DNA of 64,000 nucleotides from Planotetraspora kaengkrachanensis (GTDB taxonomy: Bacteria > Actinomycetota > Actinomycetes > Streptosporangiales > Streptosporangiaceae). Below, piece by piece: positions 53,325 through 62,589 of the stretch (position 1 is its first letter; each line of letters begins with the position of its first letter). The notes under the pieces are model-generated. The model worked only from the letters and a program-made list of their open reading frames with translations, had not been told where the DNA came from and searched no databases. Made by a program: the position numbers and the translations under genes. The stretch spans positions 1-64,000 of the forward strand of contig NZ_BONV01000049.1 in the NCBI RefSeq assembly GCF_016862895.1, in the 5' to 3' direction.

Positions 53325-53504
53325 CACGCAGGTCGAGGCCGGCACACGGGCCTCAACCAGGGCGGGAGTGCGGTTGGCCACCCGATGCGGGCGTGAGGAA
53401 CGCTCGCGCAGACCCGGCCAGCCTTGCTCGTCATAACGGCGCACCCACCGGTGCGCGCATTGACGGGAGATGCCCAGTTCCTTGGAGGGCTTCTTATTGA
53501 TCAA
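53325..53504 (-). pseudogene. IS481-type transposase, N-terminal fragment
   Basis: ELGISRQCAHRWVRRYDEQG then WPGLRERSSRPHRVANRTPA is the helix-turn-helix of an IS481-family transposase. After about 60 residues the similarity is lost (the frame continues to 53238 but runs into the quinone reductase promoter). No DDE domain and no inverted repeats seen. Confidence 0.75.
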
Positions 53505-53546
53505 CCATCAACTACGACGTGTCACCAACCCGCTGGCCAAGTACAT

Positions 53547-53883
53547 CTAGGAGCCGCTGATGTAGTCGGCGAGCTGACGCTCGAGCTCGGCCTTTGGGTG
53601 GGCGCCGACGATTGTCTTCGCGAGGCTGCCATTGTGGAATACGGCGATGGTTGGGATGGCCATGACGCTTGTAGCGTGCCGCGGTCTTGGGGTTCTCGTC
53701 GACGTTGAGCTTGGCGACAGTGAGCTTGTCCGCATGCTCCGCGGCGATCTCATCGAGAATCGGCGAGACCATCCGGCACGGACCGCACCACACAGCCCAG
53801 AAGTCGACGACGACAGGGGAATCTGCCGCCAGCACCAACGTCTCGAACGAGTCGTCGGTCACCGTGATCGCCTGAGTTTCCAT
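53547..53883 (-). pseudogene. trxA: Thioredoxin gene with one-base insertion
   Basis: ATG at 53883. [20 protein letters not shown] has the WCGPC redox centre. [11 protein letters not shown] is followed by a frame change, after which [20 protein letters not shown] and [15 protein letters not shown] to the stop at 53547 complete a normal 110-residue thioredoxin. One extra A on the minus strand (T at 53669/53670) explains everything. Without correction the protein lacks its cis-Pro loop. It could also be a sequencing error. Confidence 0.82.
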
Positions 53884-54193
53884 CTTGGTCTCGCCTCCGT
53901 TTTGGCCTTGGAAATCTGCGGTGCGCAGAACCTCGACCCGGCCGGGTCTCACCGAGACGACACCTGCCGTTCGAGGGTGGCACCGGGATCCGCGTCACAC
54001 GCCTAGTGGTACTGCGGGCTTGGACGGTCTTTCGACCCGTGGCGTTCTTCTTCGCAGCCACCGTTGACCGTCACGGTCAAGAAGATCGCGGCCTTCGCAG
54101 GCGGCGCGAGGTCCCCTGGGCGAGATCTTGGAAGTTCGTCTGTCGCATCTGTCGTTGGATGGTCGGATCGCGTTGGCCAGCCGGCGGTCGCGG

Positions 54194-54514
54194 TTAGGCG
54201 GGACCTGGGGTGGGCAGAAGCAACCACGAGCTGGAGCCCGAGATGTCGAGCCACGTGCCCCGTGGTGTCCGGGCCACTCGGGCGACCATCGCCTCACACT
54301 CGCGACAGCGCAGCACAGTTCCCGGTCCGCCCATGTAGGCCTGCAGCTGTCCAAATGCTTGTGCGACGCCGCAGCTACCGCAGCGGACAGTGACGGTGGT
54401 CGGGTCGCTTGCGAGGATCCCGGCAAACTCGCCGGCAGCGGCGTTGCCGTCCAAAACCGCGCCTGACTCGGCGCCGCCGTCGGGCGCGGCCGGGAACGAG
54501 AGATCCGAGGTCAT
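54194..54514 (-). CDS. DUF6510-like zinc-ribbon protein
   Basis: 106 residues. A central ribbon with VRCGSCGVAQ and LRCRECEAM gives a CxxC-x~24-CxxC site, and LDGNAAAGEF opens it. It overlaps the flavin reductase gene by 4 bases and forms a three-gene operon with the molybdoenzyme. The family is typically found next to such oxidoreductases; function unknown. Confidence 0.82.
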   Translation of the reverse strand: MTSDLSFPAAPDGGAESGAVLDGNAAAGEFAGILASDPTTVTVRCGSCGVAQAFGQLQAYMGGPGTVLRCRECEAMVARVARTPRGTWLDISGSSSWLLLPTPGPA

Positions 54515-55332
54515 CGATCAACTCCTGTTGGTCCAAATCGTTCCGTGCGTATGCGATCGTCGGGGTATCCCGCCTCGCGGAGCAGGCGTGTGGCGTGGTC
54601 AACGAAGCCAGATGAGCCGCACACGTAGACCCGGGCCGCCAAAGGCTTCCGCCACGCGGACGGAGGTTGGATGTCCTCGACCGCGAGGTGTGAGGCGGGG
54701 CGGGGGTGCCCGTCGGGGACCTTGCGCGTGTAGACGAGGCGCACTTCGGCGGACCCTGGCGCGAACAGATCGGCCGACATCTCTTCCAGTTCAGGCCCGT
54801 ACATGAGGTCGCGAGGCCCGCGAAGCGAATACACGAGCATCGTCGGCGTCGAGTCCCCCGCTCGCTTCCGGGCTCGCAGCATGGTGACCAGCGGCACCAC
54901 CCCTGATCCGCCGGCGATCAGGAGTACCGGGCCGTCCCCGATGGATGGGTCACCCGGCTCCCAGACGAACCATCCACCGATGGGCCCGCGCACGTCGAGC
55001 TCGTCACCGATCTCCATGATCTCCACCAGGTACGGCGAGACCTCGCCGTGGGGTAGGAGGTCGACGGTGACCGCGACGCAGTCGGGCGTGGCAGGCTCAG
55101 CCAACGAGTAGCTCCGTTGGGCCGAGTAGCCGTCCGCGGCTGTGAGACGTACGTCTACGTGCTGACCGGGCAGATGTCCCGTCCAGCCGGGGACGCGTAG
55201 AGCAAGTGTCCGGGAATGCCAGGACTGCGAGTGCAGACCGACGAGCGTTGCCTTGCGCCAGTGATTCCCTGCTGGCGGAGTGGCTTCTACTGAGCTGTCG
55301 GCCGGTCCCTCGGTCGTGTTTGTGTCAGTCAC
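54511..55332 (-). CDS. FAD/NAD(P)-binding ferredoxin reductase-type protein
   Basis: 273 residues. FAD-binding beta barrel with RSYSLAEP near 92, NAD(P) domain with LIAGGSGVVPLVTML near 160, and YVCGSSGFVDHATRLL near the end. No [2Fe-2S] domain. It overlaps both neighbours, so it probably donates electrons to the adjacent molybdoenzyme in place of a membrane haem protein. Confidence 0.92.
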   Translation of the reverse strand: MTDTNTTEGPADSSVEATPPAGNHWRKATLVGLHSQSWHSRTLALRVPGWTGHLPGQHVDVRLTAADGYSAQRSYSLAEPATPDCVAVTVDLLPHGEVSPYLVEIMEIGDELDVRGPIGGWFVWEPGDPSIGDGPVLLIAGGSGVVPLVTMLRARKRAGDSTPTMLVYSLRGPRDLMYGPELEEMSADLFAPGSAEVRLVYTRKVPDGHPRPASHLAVEDIQPPSAWRKPLAARVYVCGSSGFVDHATRLLREAGYPDDRIRTERFGPTGVDR

Positions 55333-55921
55333 CGGCGTGCCGCTCCTCGCGCCACGGGTCCCCGTAGTTGTGATAGCCGAAGCTTTCCCAGAAGCCCGGC
55401 TCGTCGAAGCGCTGCATCGTGATGCCGTTCACCCACTTCGCGGACTTCCAGAAGTAGAGATGCGGCACCAGTAGCCTGGCCGGACCACCGTGCTCGACGT
55501 GAAGCGGCTCTCCCTCGTACTCGTACACGATCCAGGCCTTGCCCCCGACCAGGTCCTCCAACGGGAGATTCGTGGTGTAGCCCCCGTACGAATGCACCAT
55601 CGCGTATTCGTCGTAGGTCTCGATGTCCTCGAAGAAGGTGTCGAGCGCGATGCCCCGCCACTGGGTCCCGAGTTTCGTCCACCGGGTCACGCAGTGGATA
55701 TCGACGTTGATCTCCTCGGAGGGCAACGCCATCATCTCGTCCCAACTCCACCGCCTCGGCTTGCCGCTCTCAGGCGTGATTGTGAAGCTCCATTTCTCCG
55801 TCGAGATCAGCTGCGTCGGCCCAGCCGTCAGCACGGGGAATCCGTGGGTCAGATGCTGGCCGGGCGGCAGATCGACGGCACGCGGGTCGTGATGGCCGAA
55901 GAAGCCACGCGAGATTGTCAC
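55325..55921 (-). CDS. Sulfite oxidase-like/MsrP-like molybdoenzyme
   Basis: 198 residues. Moco domain with Cys77 in DIHCVTRWTKLGTQWRG as the Mo ligand, HSYGGYTTNLPLEDL, and HGGPARLLVPHLYFWKSAKW. No signal peptide, unlike periplasmic MsrP, so cytosolic. The dimerisation domain of full sulfite oxidases is absent. First gene of the operon with the reductase (8-base overlap) and the DUF6510 protein. Confidence 0.92.
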   Translation of the reverse strand: MTISRGFFGHHDPRAVDLPPGQHLTHGFPVLTAGPTQLISTEKWSFTITPESGKPRRWSWDEMMALPSEEINVDIHCVTRWTKLGTQWRGIALDTFFEDIETYDEYAMVHSYGGYTTNLPLEDLVGGKAWIVYEYEGEPLHVEHGGPARLLVPHLYFWKSAKWVNGITMQRFDEPGFWESFGYHNYGDPWREERHAGD

Positions 55922-56212
55922 CCTGCGCTCTCTTCCAGACCCAGCGGTCTCTAGTGGTGGGCGTCTCCTCTCACGGTCGGGTCGATGGCGGCAGCGACCG
56001 TGCGGTGGACCATTTCGTCCAACTTAGGGTTCCGCTGTAATCGGTGTCAAAGCACACCAGCCCGTCGCGCGCACCGCGCGAGCGTGCTGGAATTGCGGAC
56101 CTTGGACTATATAGACCAGACTCCGCCGAGGTGGCCGAGAGGAACGGGCCGTCGATCAACGCCCTGACCGACCTTTTCTGGTGCGACCAGGCGAACCGGG
56201 AAGGTGACCTCC

Positions 56213-56857
56213 ATGGCTGATGGCAGATGTTCCGACGTGGTGCGATTCGGCGGCGATCTCGGACTGGCACCTGAACACCTTCAGGATTCGTTGGCCGCCC
56301 ATCTGGCTAACTGCCGGGACTGCGCGTCGTATGTCTCACAGATCGACACGACCCGCGAGCTCCTTAAACGGCACTCTGGTCGTGGCGGCGTCCAGAACGA
56401 CCTGGCCGACGACGCGATGCCGGTGGCAGAAGAGTCCCCGGCGACGGGCGCTGAAGCCTTGCGAAGTGCTCTCCTCACACGTGCCGAACTGCTTGACCCC
56501 GCAAACGCCGATGAGCCCGAGCTCTTCTACCCAGATCTCTACCCAGGCGAAGACAGGATCGACGGGTGGGTCGACAGCCCGAACCAGTGGGGCGGCGGCG
56601 CACAGATCCTGGGCCCGGAGGAAGTCGACGAGACCGGAGAGGTATACGACCTGCTCGACAAGGCACTCGGCGAACTGCCCGAGCCACTCGGCGAGCTTCT
56701 CGCGCTCGTCGATCTACAGGGCTACGCTCTGGCCGGGTCCGCGCAGGCACTCGGACTCGACGAGCTTTCGGCAACGGCCGCCTTGGCACGCGTCCGTGGC
56801 CGTCTCGACGAGTACCTGCATGGTGCCGAGTCAACGGCGCAGGGTGTGCCCCGGTGA
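56213..56857 (+). CDS. Zinc-finger anti-sigma-like protein with sigma-like C-terminus
   Basis: 214 residues from ATG 56213, with GGAAGG 8 bases upstream. LQDSLAAHLANCRDCASYVS is an HxxxCxxC anti-sigma zinc finger near residue 28. An acidic middle follows (EPELFYPDLYPGEDRIDGWV). The end (LPEPLGELLALVDLQGYALA; LSATAALARVRGRLDEYL) reads like sigma region 4. No membrane span. The combination in one soluble protein is unusual; a sigma or anti-sigma partner is not in the window. Confidence 0.7.
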   Translation: MADGRCSDVVRFGGDLGLAPEHLQDSLAAHLANCRDCASYVSQIDTTRELLKRHSGRGGVQNDLADDAMPVAEESPATGAEALRSALLTRAELLDPANADEPELFYPDLYPGEDRIDGWVDSPNQWGGGAQILGPEEVDETGEVYDLLDKALGELPEPLGELLALVDLQGYALAGSAQALGLDELSATAALARVRGRLDEYLHGAESTAQGVPR

Positions 56858-56984
56858 GAGCCCATCTGGCGGCGACGCCGGGGGCGGCCCCCTCCCGTCA
56901 GAAGCGCAGCCACACGCACCCGGCCTTGCTCTCCAGATGCAGATCGTCTGAGCGAGCAAAGCACCATCCGACCCGAGGAGGAAC

Positions 56985-57572
56985 ATGTCGGGAACAGCAT
57001 CGGACCTTGAGCGTCTTCGCTCCGAGATCACCGCGGATCCCGACAATGCCTGGGCTGCAGCGGCGAACTACCAGCCGATATACGTTGCCGACGCCGCGGC
57101 GCGCATAGCGATTGTGGGACAGGCGCCCGGACGCAAGGCACAGGAGTCGGGCATCCCGTGGAACGACGCAAGTGGAGCCCGTCTCATCGACTGGCTCGGA
57201 GTCGACGAGTCAACGTTCCGCGACCCATCACGCTTCGCTCTCGTGCCGATGGACTTCTACTACCCCGGCAAGGGGCCACACGGTGACCTTCCTCCCCGCC
57301 AAGGCTTCGCAGCCCGATGGCACCCGCGGATCCTCCAGGCGATGCCCCACATTCAGCTGACACTGCTCATCGGCAGCTATGCGCAACAGCACTACCTAGG
57401 CACTCGCGAGTCGCTCACGGCGACAGTTCGACGGTTCGCGGACTATCTCCCGGCAGTCCTGCCGTTGGTGCATCCGTCCCCGCTCAACTTTCGATGGCTG
57501 GCGAAGAACCCCTGGTATGAGGCAGAGGTCCTCCCCCAGCTGCGTCAGTGCGTGCGAGCGGCCCTGACGTAA
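56985..57572 (+). CDS. Uracil-DNA glycosylase family protein
   Basis: 195 residues from ATG 56985 with GAGGAGGAA upstream. IAIVGQAPGRKAQESGIPWN is the water-activating loop region, LTLLIGSYAQQHYLG the core strand, and VHPSPLNFRW the DNA-intercalating motif. This matches the UDG-fold DUF/family-4-like group without iron-sulfur Cys. It could excise damaged bases; substrate not testable here. Confidence 0.9.
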   Translation: MSGTASDLERLRSEITADPDNAWAAAANYQPIYVADAAARIAIVGQAPGRKAQESGIPWNDASGARLIDWLGVDESTFRDPSRFALVPMDFYYPGKGPHGDLPPRQGFAARWHPRILQAMPHIQLTLLIGSYAQQHYLGTRESLTATVRRFADYLPAVLPLVHPSPLNFRWLAKNPWYEAEVLPQLRQCVRAALT

Positions 57573-57654
57573 TGGGCGGCCCAAGACGGCGAGTCCAACG
57601 GGGCCGTCTCAGACCTGTGCGGTCGAAGAGCGCCGAGTGCTCGGCGGTCTTCAG

Positions 57655-57990
57655 TTAGCCCTGTGCGTGGCCGCGCTCGATGGCCTGGCGCAGCAGGCAG
57701 GTCGGGGTGCCGTAGGCGAGGCACTGGGTGATCGCCGTGGCGGGGTGACGGTTGGGATCTCCTGCACCATCCGATCTGGGCTGGTTCGAGGTCTTCGTAG
57801 TGGATGACATAGTCGTCGCCGCCAGTACGTCGGAACCGTCGCTGCCTGCCGACGGTGACCCGGATGCGGTTGGGGTTGACGTCGCTGATGCCGTAGGCGT
57901 CCCGTGCGGTCTCGTGAGACAGGGTCGCCTCGGGCACCCGACTCCAGAGCACCGCGAGCAGGAGATGGGGGATCACCCGCTGGTCGACTG
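57655..57990 (-). pseudogene. AbiEi-like antitoxin/regulator relic
   Basis: VPEATLSHETARDAYGISDV then NPNRIRVTVGRQRRFRR to VIHYEDLEPAQIGW, a frame change to QEIPTVTP, and another to AITQCLAYGTPTCLLRQAIE ending at 57655. This is the order of AbiEi-type (type IV) antitoxins minus their winged-helix N-terminus. No AbiEii toxin is nearby. Confidence 0.7.
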
Positions 57991-58111
57991 ACTGCCCCGG
58001 CAGGCTGGACGTGGGCCGTCATAACGCGGCCGTCGAGAGATCGGGTCGATCTCATCGCGCCGCGAAGACATCGGGATTCCCTTGACCCGGACGACCTGTC
58101 GCTGATCGTTT

Positions 58112-58300
58112 CTAGCGGTCCGCCATCGCGTGAGCCTCGACCCAGCCCAGCGCCATGTCGAGGGCGAGCACGAAGGGCTGTTCGTCCTGCCTGGTCTCGG
58201 CGAGCAGATATCCGCCCTGCAGCGCTGCGACCACCTCGAGGGCGAGGTCCTCTGCGGCGACCTCGGAGCCCTGTTCACAGCTCTCCTGCAGCAGGTTCGG
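58112..58300 (-). pseudogene. TetR-family regulator, C-terminal scrap
   Basis: Minus-strand frame AAEDLALEVVAALQGGYLLA then ETRQDEQPFVLALDMALGWV to the stop at 58112 is the end of a TetR ligand domain. No start and no DNA-binding domain; the upstream side runs into non-coding sequence beside the XRE gene. Confidence 0.6.
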
Positions 58301-58408
58301 CGGTCATTTCGCGTTGAACCTTGGAGGTTCCTTTGTTAGTTGCCCGAATCCCAGGCCCAATGGCCGTGTTCGCCAGGGTGGCGTGATCGCGGTCGTCATC
58401 ATCGTGAT

Positions 58409-59308
58409 CTACGTCCTCGTCCAGGCCGGTGCCGACTTCCAGCTAACCCTTGGGGGCCGCGAAGTAGCACCGCAGGCGATCCGCTCACTGGACCCGTCAC
58501 CCGGCATCGCGTAACGCAGCCTGCCCAGCGCCCGTTCCGACGGGCTGTCAGGATCGGCTTGGAACACGACAAGTCTCTGGCCGGGAGCGCATTCGAGGCT
58601 TAACCCCTGATAGCGCAGGGTCAGATCTCCCACCGTGGGATGGTGGACACGTATGGAATCATCACCATCCGTATGGACGTCGCAATGGGCCCACATTCGC
58701 CGAAAGTCCTCACTTACACCCGCTAGTTCGTCCACCAGATCGAGTAATTCTGGGCAGTTCGCTCCTGACGCGGCGCGCAGATGAGCCACCCTGAGTCTGG
58801 CTTGTGCTTCCCAGTCGACCCATAACTCACGCACTGCAGGGTCGAGGAAGGCAAGGCGCATGATGTTGTCGGTGTGCTCCAAACCCTCGTGGAGGGCGGC
58901 GTACAACGAGTTCTGAGCGAGAACATCCATGAGGTGATTCATCACCAAAGCCGGTTTATCGCCCCAGCTGTTCAGGAGTCGCAACACGTTCGGATGAACC
59001 CGCTCTGTCGGCTCAGGACATCCGCGCCCACCTGTTCCCATGTGCGCGAGATGGTGAAGATGCTCAGTAGCCTCGGGATCCAGTTGAAAGACCTTAGCCA
59101 GCGCGTCAAGCACCTGACTCGACGGCCGAAGCTCCCGGCCCTGTTCGAGCCTGACGTAGTAGTCGACACTCACGGCCGCCATGATCGCAACCTCATGTCG
59201 GCGCAACCCTGGTGTTCGGCGCCGGTCGTCGACCTGCATCAACCCCACCTGGTCAGGAGTCGTGAGTTGGCGCCGAGCGCGAAGAAACTCACCCAAGTGA
59301 CTGCCCAT
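58409..59308 (-). CDS. XRE-family regulator with MmyB-like ligand domain
   Basis: 299 residues from ATG at 59308. HTH in RTPGLRRHEVAIMAAVSVDY then YVRLEQGRELRPSSQVLDAL (about 45-85). The MmyB-like domain contains MNHLMDVLAQNSLYAAL, DPAVRELWVDWEAQA and DIRxHHPTVGDLTLRYQGLS-type segments. Family members usually end soon after ALGRL; here ~30 extra residues follow, perhaps a lost stop. Often controls an adjacent oxidoreductase, none of which is intact here. Confidence 0.88.
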   Translation of the reverse strand: MGSHLGEFLRARRQLTTPDQVGLMQVDDRRRTPGLRRHEVAIMAAVSVDYYVRLEQGRELRPSSQVLDALAKVFQLDPEATEHLHHLAHMGTGGRGCPEPTERVHPNVLRLLNSWGDKPALVMNHLMDVLAQNSLYAALHEGLEHTDNIMRLAFLDPAVRELWVDWEAQARLRVAHLRAASGANCPELLDLVDELAGVSEDFRRMWAHCDVHTDGDDSIRVHHPTVGDLTLRYQGLSLECAPGQRLVVFQADPDSPSERALGRLRYAMPGDGSSERIACGATSRPPRVSWKSAPAWTRT

Positions 59309-59559
59309 ACCCCGAAGGGTAAGAAATAGGGCGTCAAAGCAATGCAAACTGCGTGAGCGATATCAGGCCGGCTCCCGCGACTTCCAGGCTTCCCGCAGGC
59401 CCCCATCGCGTCTTGGTTGCCTATCCTGCTCGCATGGCACATCGGATTCCTGCGCTTTATCGGCTCGGGCCACGCCCGGGCCGTGTCCGTGATCAGACCT
59501 GAATCCTGCGACGTCAGCCCCTTCCTGAACCATCGCGACCGGCCCTACGTCTCTGGGGC

Positions 59560-60312
59560 ATGAGACTGAGAACCACCCTGCTGGTGGCCCTGTTGTCACT
59601 GGCCACGGCCTGTGGCCGCGGCGAGGCGACCGCGACGACGGCTGAACCGGAGCGGAACGCCGCGGCCACGCCGGTCGCGGTCCTCCGGGCGGAAGGCGGG
59701 TTCGTCACCGCCAGCATGAACGTGCTGCGTGCCCCGCGGGTCGTCGTGTACAGCGACGGCTTGGTGATCGCCGACGCGGCGTACCAGATGACCATCACCA
59801 AGGCCGAGGTCACGCAGACCGTCGACGCGATGAAGAAGTTTCTGACCGGCCAGCCGCCCACCGCTTCGCCGAAGCCGGGCGCGCCGATGGTGACCGACAT
59901 CCCGGCGACCGTGCTGAGCGTGGCCGGTGACGACGGCAAGATGATCGAGGTCCGCGCCGAGGCACTCGAACAGGTTGCCGACTTCTACCCCCATGGACTC
60001 GTCGACGCCAAGAATCTGCTCGACGATCTGGCGGTCAAGGCGACCAAGAAGAACGAGAAGTACACCGCCGACCGAGTCCGCCTGGCCGCCGAGTCGGTGC
60101 CGACCGCCGAGGGCAAGAAGACGCCCTGGCCGGCGGGCGTGCCGGAGCCGTCGGGGCAGGTCGACCCCGTGTGGCAGAAGGACCTATCGGGCGCGGAAGT
60201 CCCGGCGCTGGTCAAGGCCGCGCCGCCGATCCCGGACGGCGGGCTCCCGATCTTCAAGACGCAGTCGGGCGTGTTCGTGCTGTCGTGGCGGTACCTGCTG
60301 CCGAGTGAATAG
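59560..60312 (+). CDS. Lipoprotein, unknown
   Basis: 250 residues. Signal peptide MRLRTTLLVALLSLATAC with the lipidated Cys at 18, a Thr/Ala-rich linker, then a mixed alpha/beta domain including VVVYSDGLVIADAAYQM and ending FVLSWRYLLPSE. Similar lipoproteins with a Ser/Asp-rich strand occur in actinomycetes, but I cannot name the family. Clean codon use; single gene. Confidence 0.78.
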   Translation: MRLRTTLLVALLSLATACGRGEATATTAEPERNAAATPVAVLRAEGGFVTASMNVLRAPRVVVYSDGLVIADAAYQMTITKAEVTQTVDAMKKFLTGQPPTASPKPGAPMVTDIPATVLSVAGDDGKMIEVRAEALEQVADFYPHGLVDAKNLLDDLAVKATKKNEKYTADRVRLAAESVPTAEGKKTPWPAGVPEPSGQVDPVWQKDLSGAEVPALVKAAPPIPDGGLPIFKTQSGVFVLSWRYLLPSE

Positions 60313-60982
60313 GTTCGGAGGTATGTCGCGATCTCCGCTGTCACCCACGTGTTCTGGGGCGAATGAACGTCGATGGCCTAGGCGAGGGTGCGTGGTCTTG
60401 TTACGTGGAGCGAACGTGGACGCCGCCGTTCAGCGGCGGTCAGCGTGATGGAAAGAGCGCGAGCTCGTGCCAGCTGTCGGCGACAGCCGTACGGGCCACA
60501 TCGCGGGCAGCGGCAGGATGTCGTCGACTGGGCAAGGCACGAGCTTGCCCGGCCGCTCGGCGAGTTTGGCCTCGACGACGATCGGCTCGCTGCAGCGCGG
60601 GCGCGGTGGCCACGGCAGGGTCGGGAACTCCTCCTCGAGCCATCAGAACCACGCGCGCTACGGCTGGACGGCCCGCTCGATCGTCTGGGTGACCGACCCG
60701 CCGGCCCTGTCGGATGCCGTGACATGGTCTGTTCCAGCCTGACGTGGGCCACCGCGGGCGGGTCTTCCGCCCTGGCCGACTGGCCGACAAGCGCCGAACG
60801 GATCACTGCAGTCGCAGCCGGAGGCATGGGCGAAACCACGGAGTACGTCGCATCGCGCATGCTCATGGTTGTCTCGAACTGGGCCGATGACAGCTAAGCG
60901 ATATAGCGACTTGGATACGTCCTACATCGACGGCCAGGATCGGCTCGCCTTGGTGATCGAGGCGCCTGGCGTGATCGCGCGC
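60313..60982. other. Stretch with a possible decayed minus-strand gene
   Basis: About 670 bases. On the minus strand about 60720-60440 one frame reads TIERAVQP, TAG, RAWF, TGA, WLEEEFPTLPWPPRPRCSEP, IVVEAKLAERPGKLVPCPVD, DILPLPAMWPVRLS. The text is protein-like but broken by two stops (60658-60660, 60643-60645). No family recognised. The rest holds nothing I can support. Confidence 0.4.
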
Positions 60983-61645
60983 TCAGATCTCCGTTCTCGC
61001 CTGCTCGATTTGCCGCACGATGGCATGGGCGCCGTGCGCCTGTGCGATGGCGTGCGCCTCGTCGAGTGTCGCGAGCGCGTCCGCCCGGCGGTCCTGGGCA
61101 GCGGCGATGTAGGCCAGCCCGACCATGTTGGCGGCCACACCCGGCAGGGCCCCGACCTCACGGCGCAGCCGTGAGGACTCCTCCAGTCGCTCGCGCGCTT
61201 CATCCAGCCGACCGGCCATGTGTGCTGCGATGCCCAAGTGCCGCAGGGCCTCGGACCGGGTCGGCTTGTCGCCGACCTACGCCGCCAGCCGACAGGACTG
61301 CTCCAGTTCCGGAACCGCGGTCTCGTTGTCACGCCGGATGACCTGATGGAGGCAGCCGATCCAGAACAATGCCTCGGCCTCGCCGCGCGCGTCGCCCAGC
61401 GCCCGGTACAGCTCGATCGCGCGCTCGAACAGCGGCAGTTCAGCCGGGTCCTCGACGGGTGACGAGCCGACGCCGACGCGCTCGTTGAGAAACCGCGCAT
61501 GCAGGATCCGCCCACGGGCCAACGCGACATCGGCCTCCACCGCGTCCAGGCCCCGTTCTGCGTTGGTCAGCACGCTGGAGTCGCCGCCGAACACTGCCTG
61601 TTCATAGAGCGTCCTGGCCCGTTCGATCCGGTCATCGGCGCTCAT
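60983..61645 (-). pseudogene. TPR-repeat protein split by an in-frame TAG
   Basis: ATG at 61645. MSADDRIERARTLYEQAVFG and later ARGEAEALFWIGCLHQVIRR to ELEQSCRLAA is followed by TAG (61277-61279, codon 123). The same frame then continues VGDKPTRSEALRHLGIAAHM and RLEESSRLRREVGALPGVAA to the stop at 60983. The whole is a 220-residue helical repeat protein with one nonsense codon, where Glu (GAG) would fit. Confidence 0.75.
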
Positions 61646-62015
61646 CGTCGCCCCCGTCCTGACGTCGCCACCACGTTCTAGATCAACAACAGAGTACTTT
61701 GGCCCAGAATCGTCATTCCGGCCATAGCGGCCACCGCATGATCTTCAGTTCCAGCACACCTGAATGATCCAGCGGTGGCGTCTACTCATCATCCGGGTAC
61801 GAGCATGAACCAGATAACACACTCGCGGCGACAACGGCGCCCCTTAAGCAGCTGATGACCCGCATGAGCCACTCCGGCCCGGCCCTGACCAGGCCATACA
61901 CCTCTCAATGTTCTCCGTCAGCTCCTCAACGCCTGTTCCGTCTGGTTTGAATGGCAACCCCTTGGGGTCGACCGGAAGGATGTGGAGCCTGGCGGTCTGG
62001 CTTTTCCCGCGTAGA
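61646..62015. other. Intergenic stretch, nothing recognised
   Basis: About 370 bases between the TPR relic and the SnoaL-like gene. Slightly lower GC, only short frames, and no hairpin with a T-tract noticed. Confidence 0.45.
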
Positions 62016-62441
62016 TCACTTCGATACGCGCGGGAAGCCAACCTGGCTGCATAACTCCAGCTGATCGTAATACTGCTGGTGCGTGATGACCTTGTCGTCC
62101 TCGACGTGAGCCACGCAGCAACCGCGGACGGCGATATGACGGCGGGACCCTTCCAGGTAACGCCCACAGGGGAGAAGTAGGGGCCCCATATGGGTGCCGG
62201 TGAGCATCCATTCGGTGACCGCGGGATCGCTGAAAGTCGCCTTGTACCAGGGTGTCAGGCGGGCGTCGGGGAGTGCCGTGAGCAGGTGTTCGTAGACGGT
62301 GACGATCTGCTCTAGTCCTTCCGCCACGCCTTCTGGGCCGACCAGGACGGCGCTTGGACTGTAGTACTGGCTCAGCTGACCCAGGTCGTGGTCGTTGAAC
62401 GCTCGAAACAGCTCGTCTCTGACGTCGTAAGCAGTGGACAT
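62016..62441 (-). CDS. SnoaL/NTF2-like ester cyclase-type protein
   Basis: 141 residues from ATG at 62441; an open extension to 62513 lacks a ribosome-binding site. ELFRAFNDHDLGQLSQYYSP opens the NTF2-like cone, EGLEQIVTVYEHLLTALPDA follows, and GRYLEGSRRHIAVRGCCVAH with ITHQQYYDQLELCSQVG closes it. The family binds or isomerises small hydrophobic molecules; no pathway context. Confidence 0.87.
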   Translation of the reverse strand: MSTAYDVRDELFRAFNDHDLGQLSQYYSPSAVLVGPEGVAEGLEQIVTVYEHLLTALPDARLTPWYKATFSDPAVTEWMLTGTHMGPLLLPCGRYLEGSRRHIAVRGCCVAHVEDDKVITHQQYYDQLELCSQVGFPRVSK

Positions 62442-62589
62442 TTCAACCGCCCCCTCGCCGCGTGCTTCAGCAGCTCCTCGTGCTTGACATCCCGACTTGA
62501 CAAACTTCGACAAACATAGCTTAAGTGGACCGAATCGTCCAATATCGCCGTGCGGCGATCAGGCGCGAGCGCGAGGCTGCGCGGGATAG

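Noticed and set aside
58155-58514. Plus-strand frame with a hydrophobic segment near 58.4 kb
   Set aside because: Overlaps the TetR relic and the XRE gene end on the other strand; the hydrophobic run has no start and is probably chance.
60388-60897. 169-codon plus-strand frame
   Set aside because: Low-complexity Arg/Ala text opposite a more protein-like (though broken) minus-strand reading.
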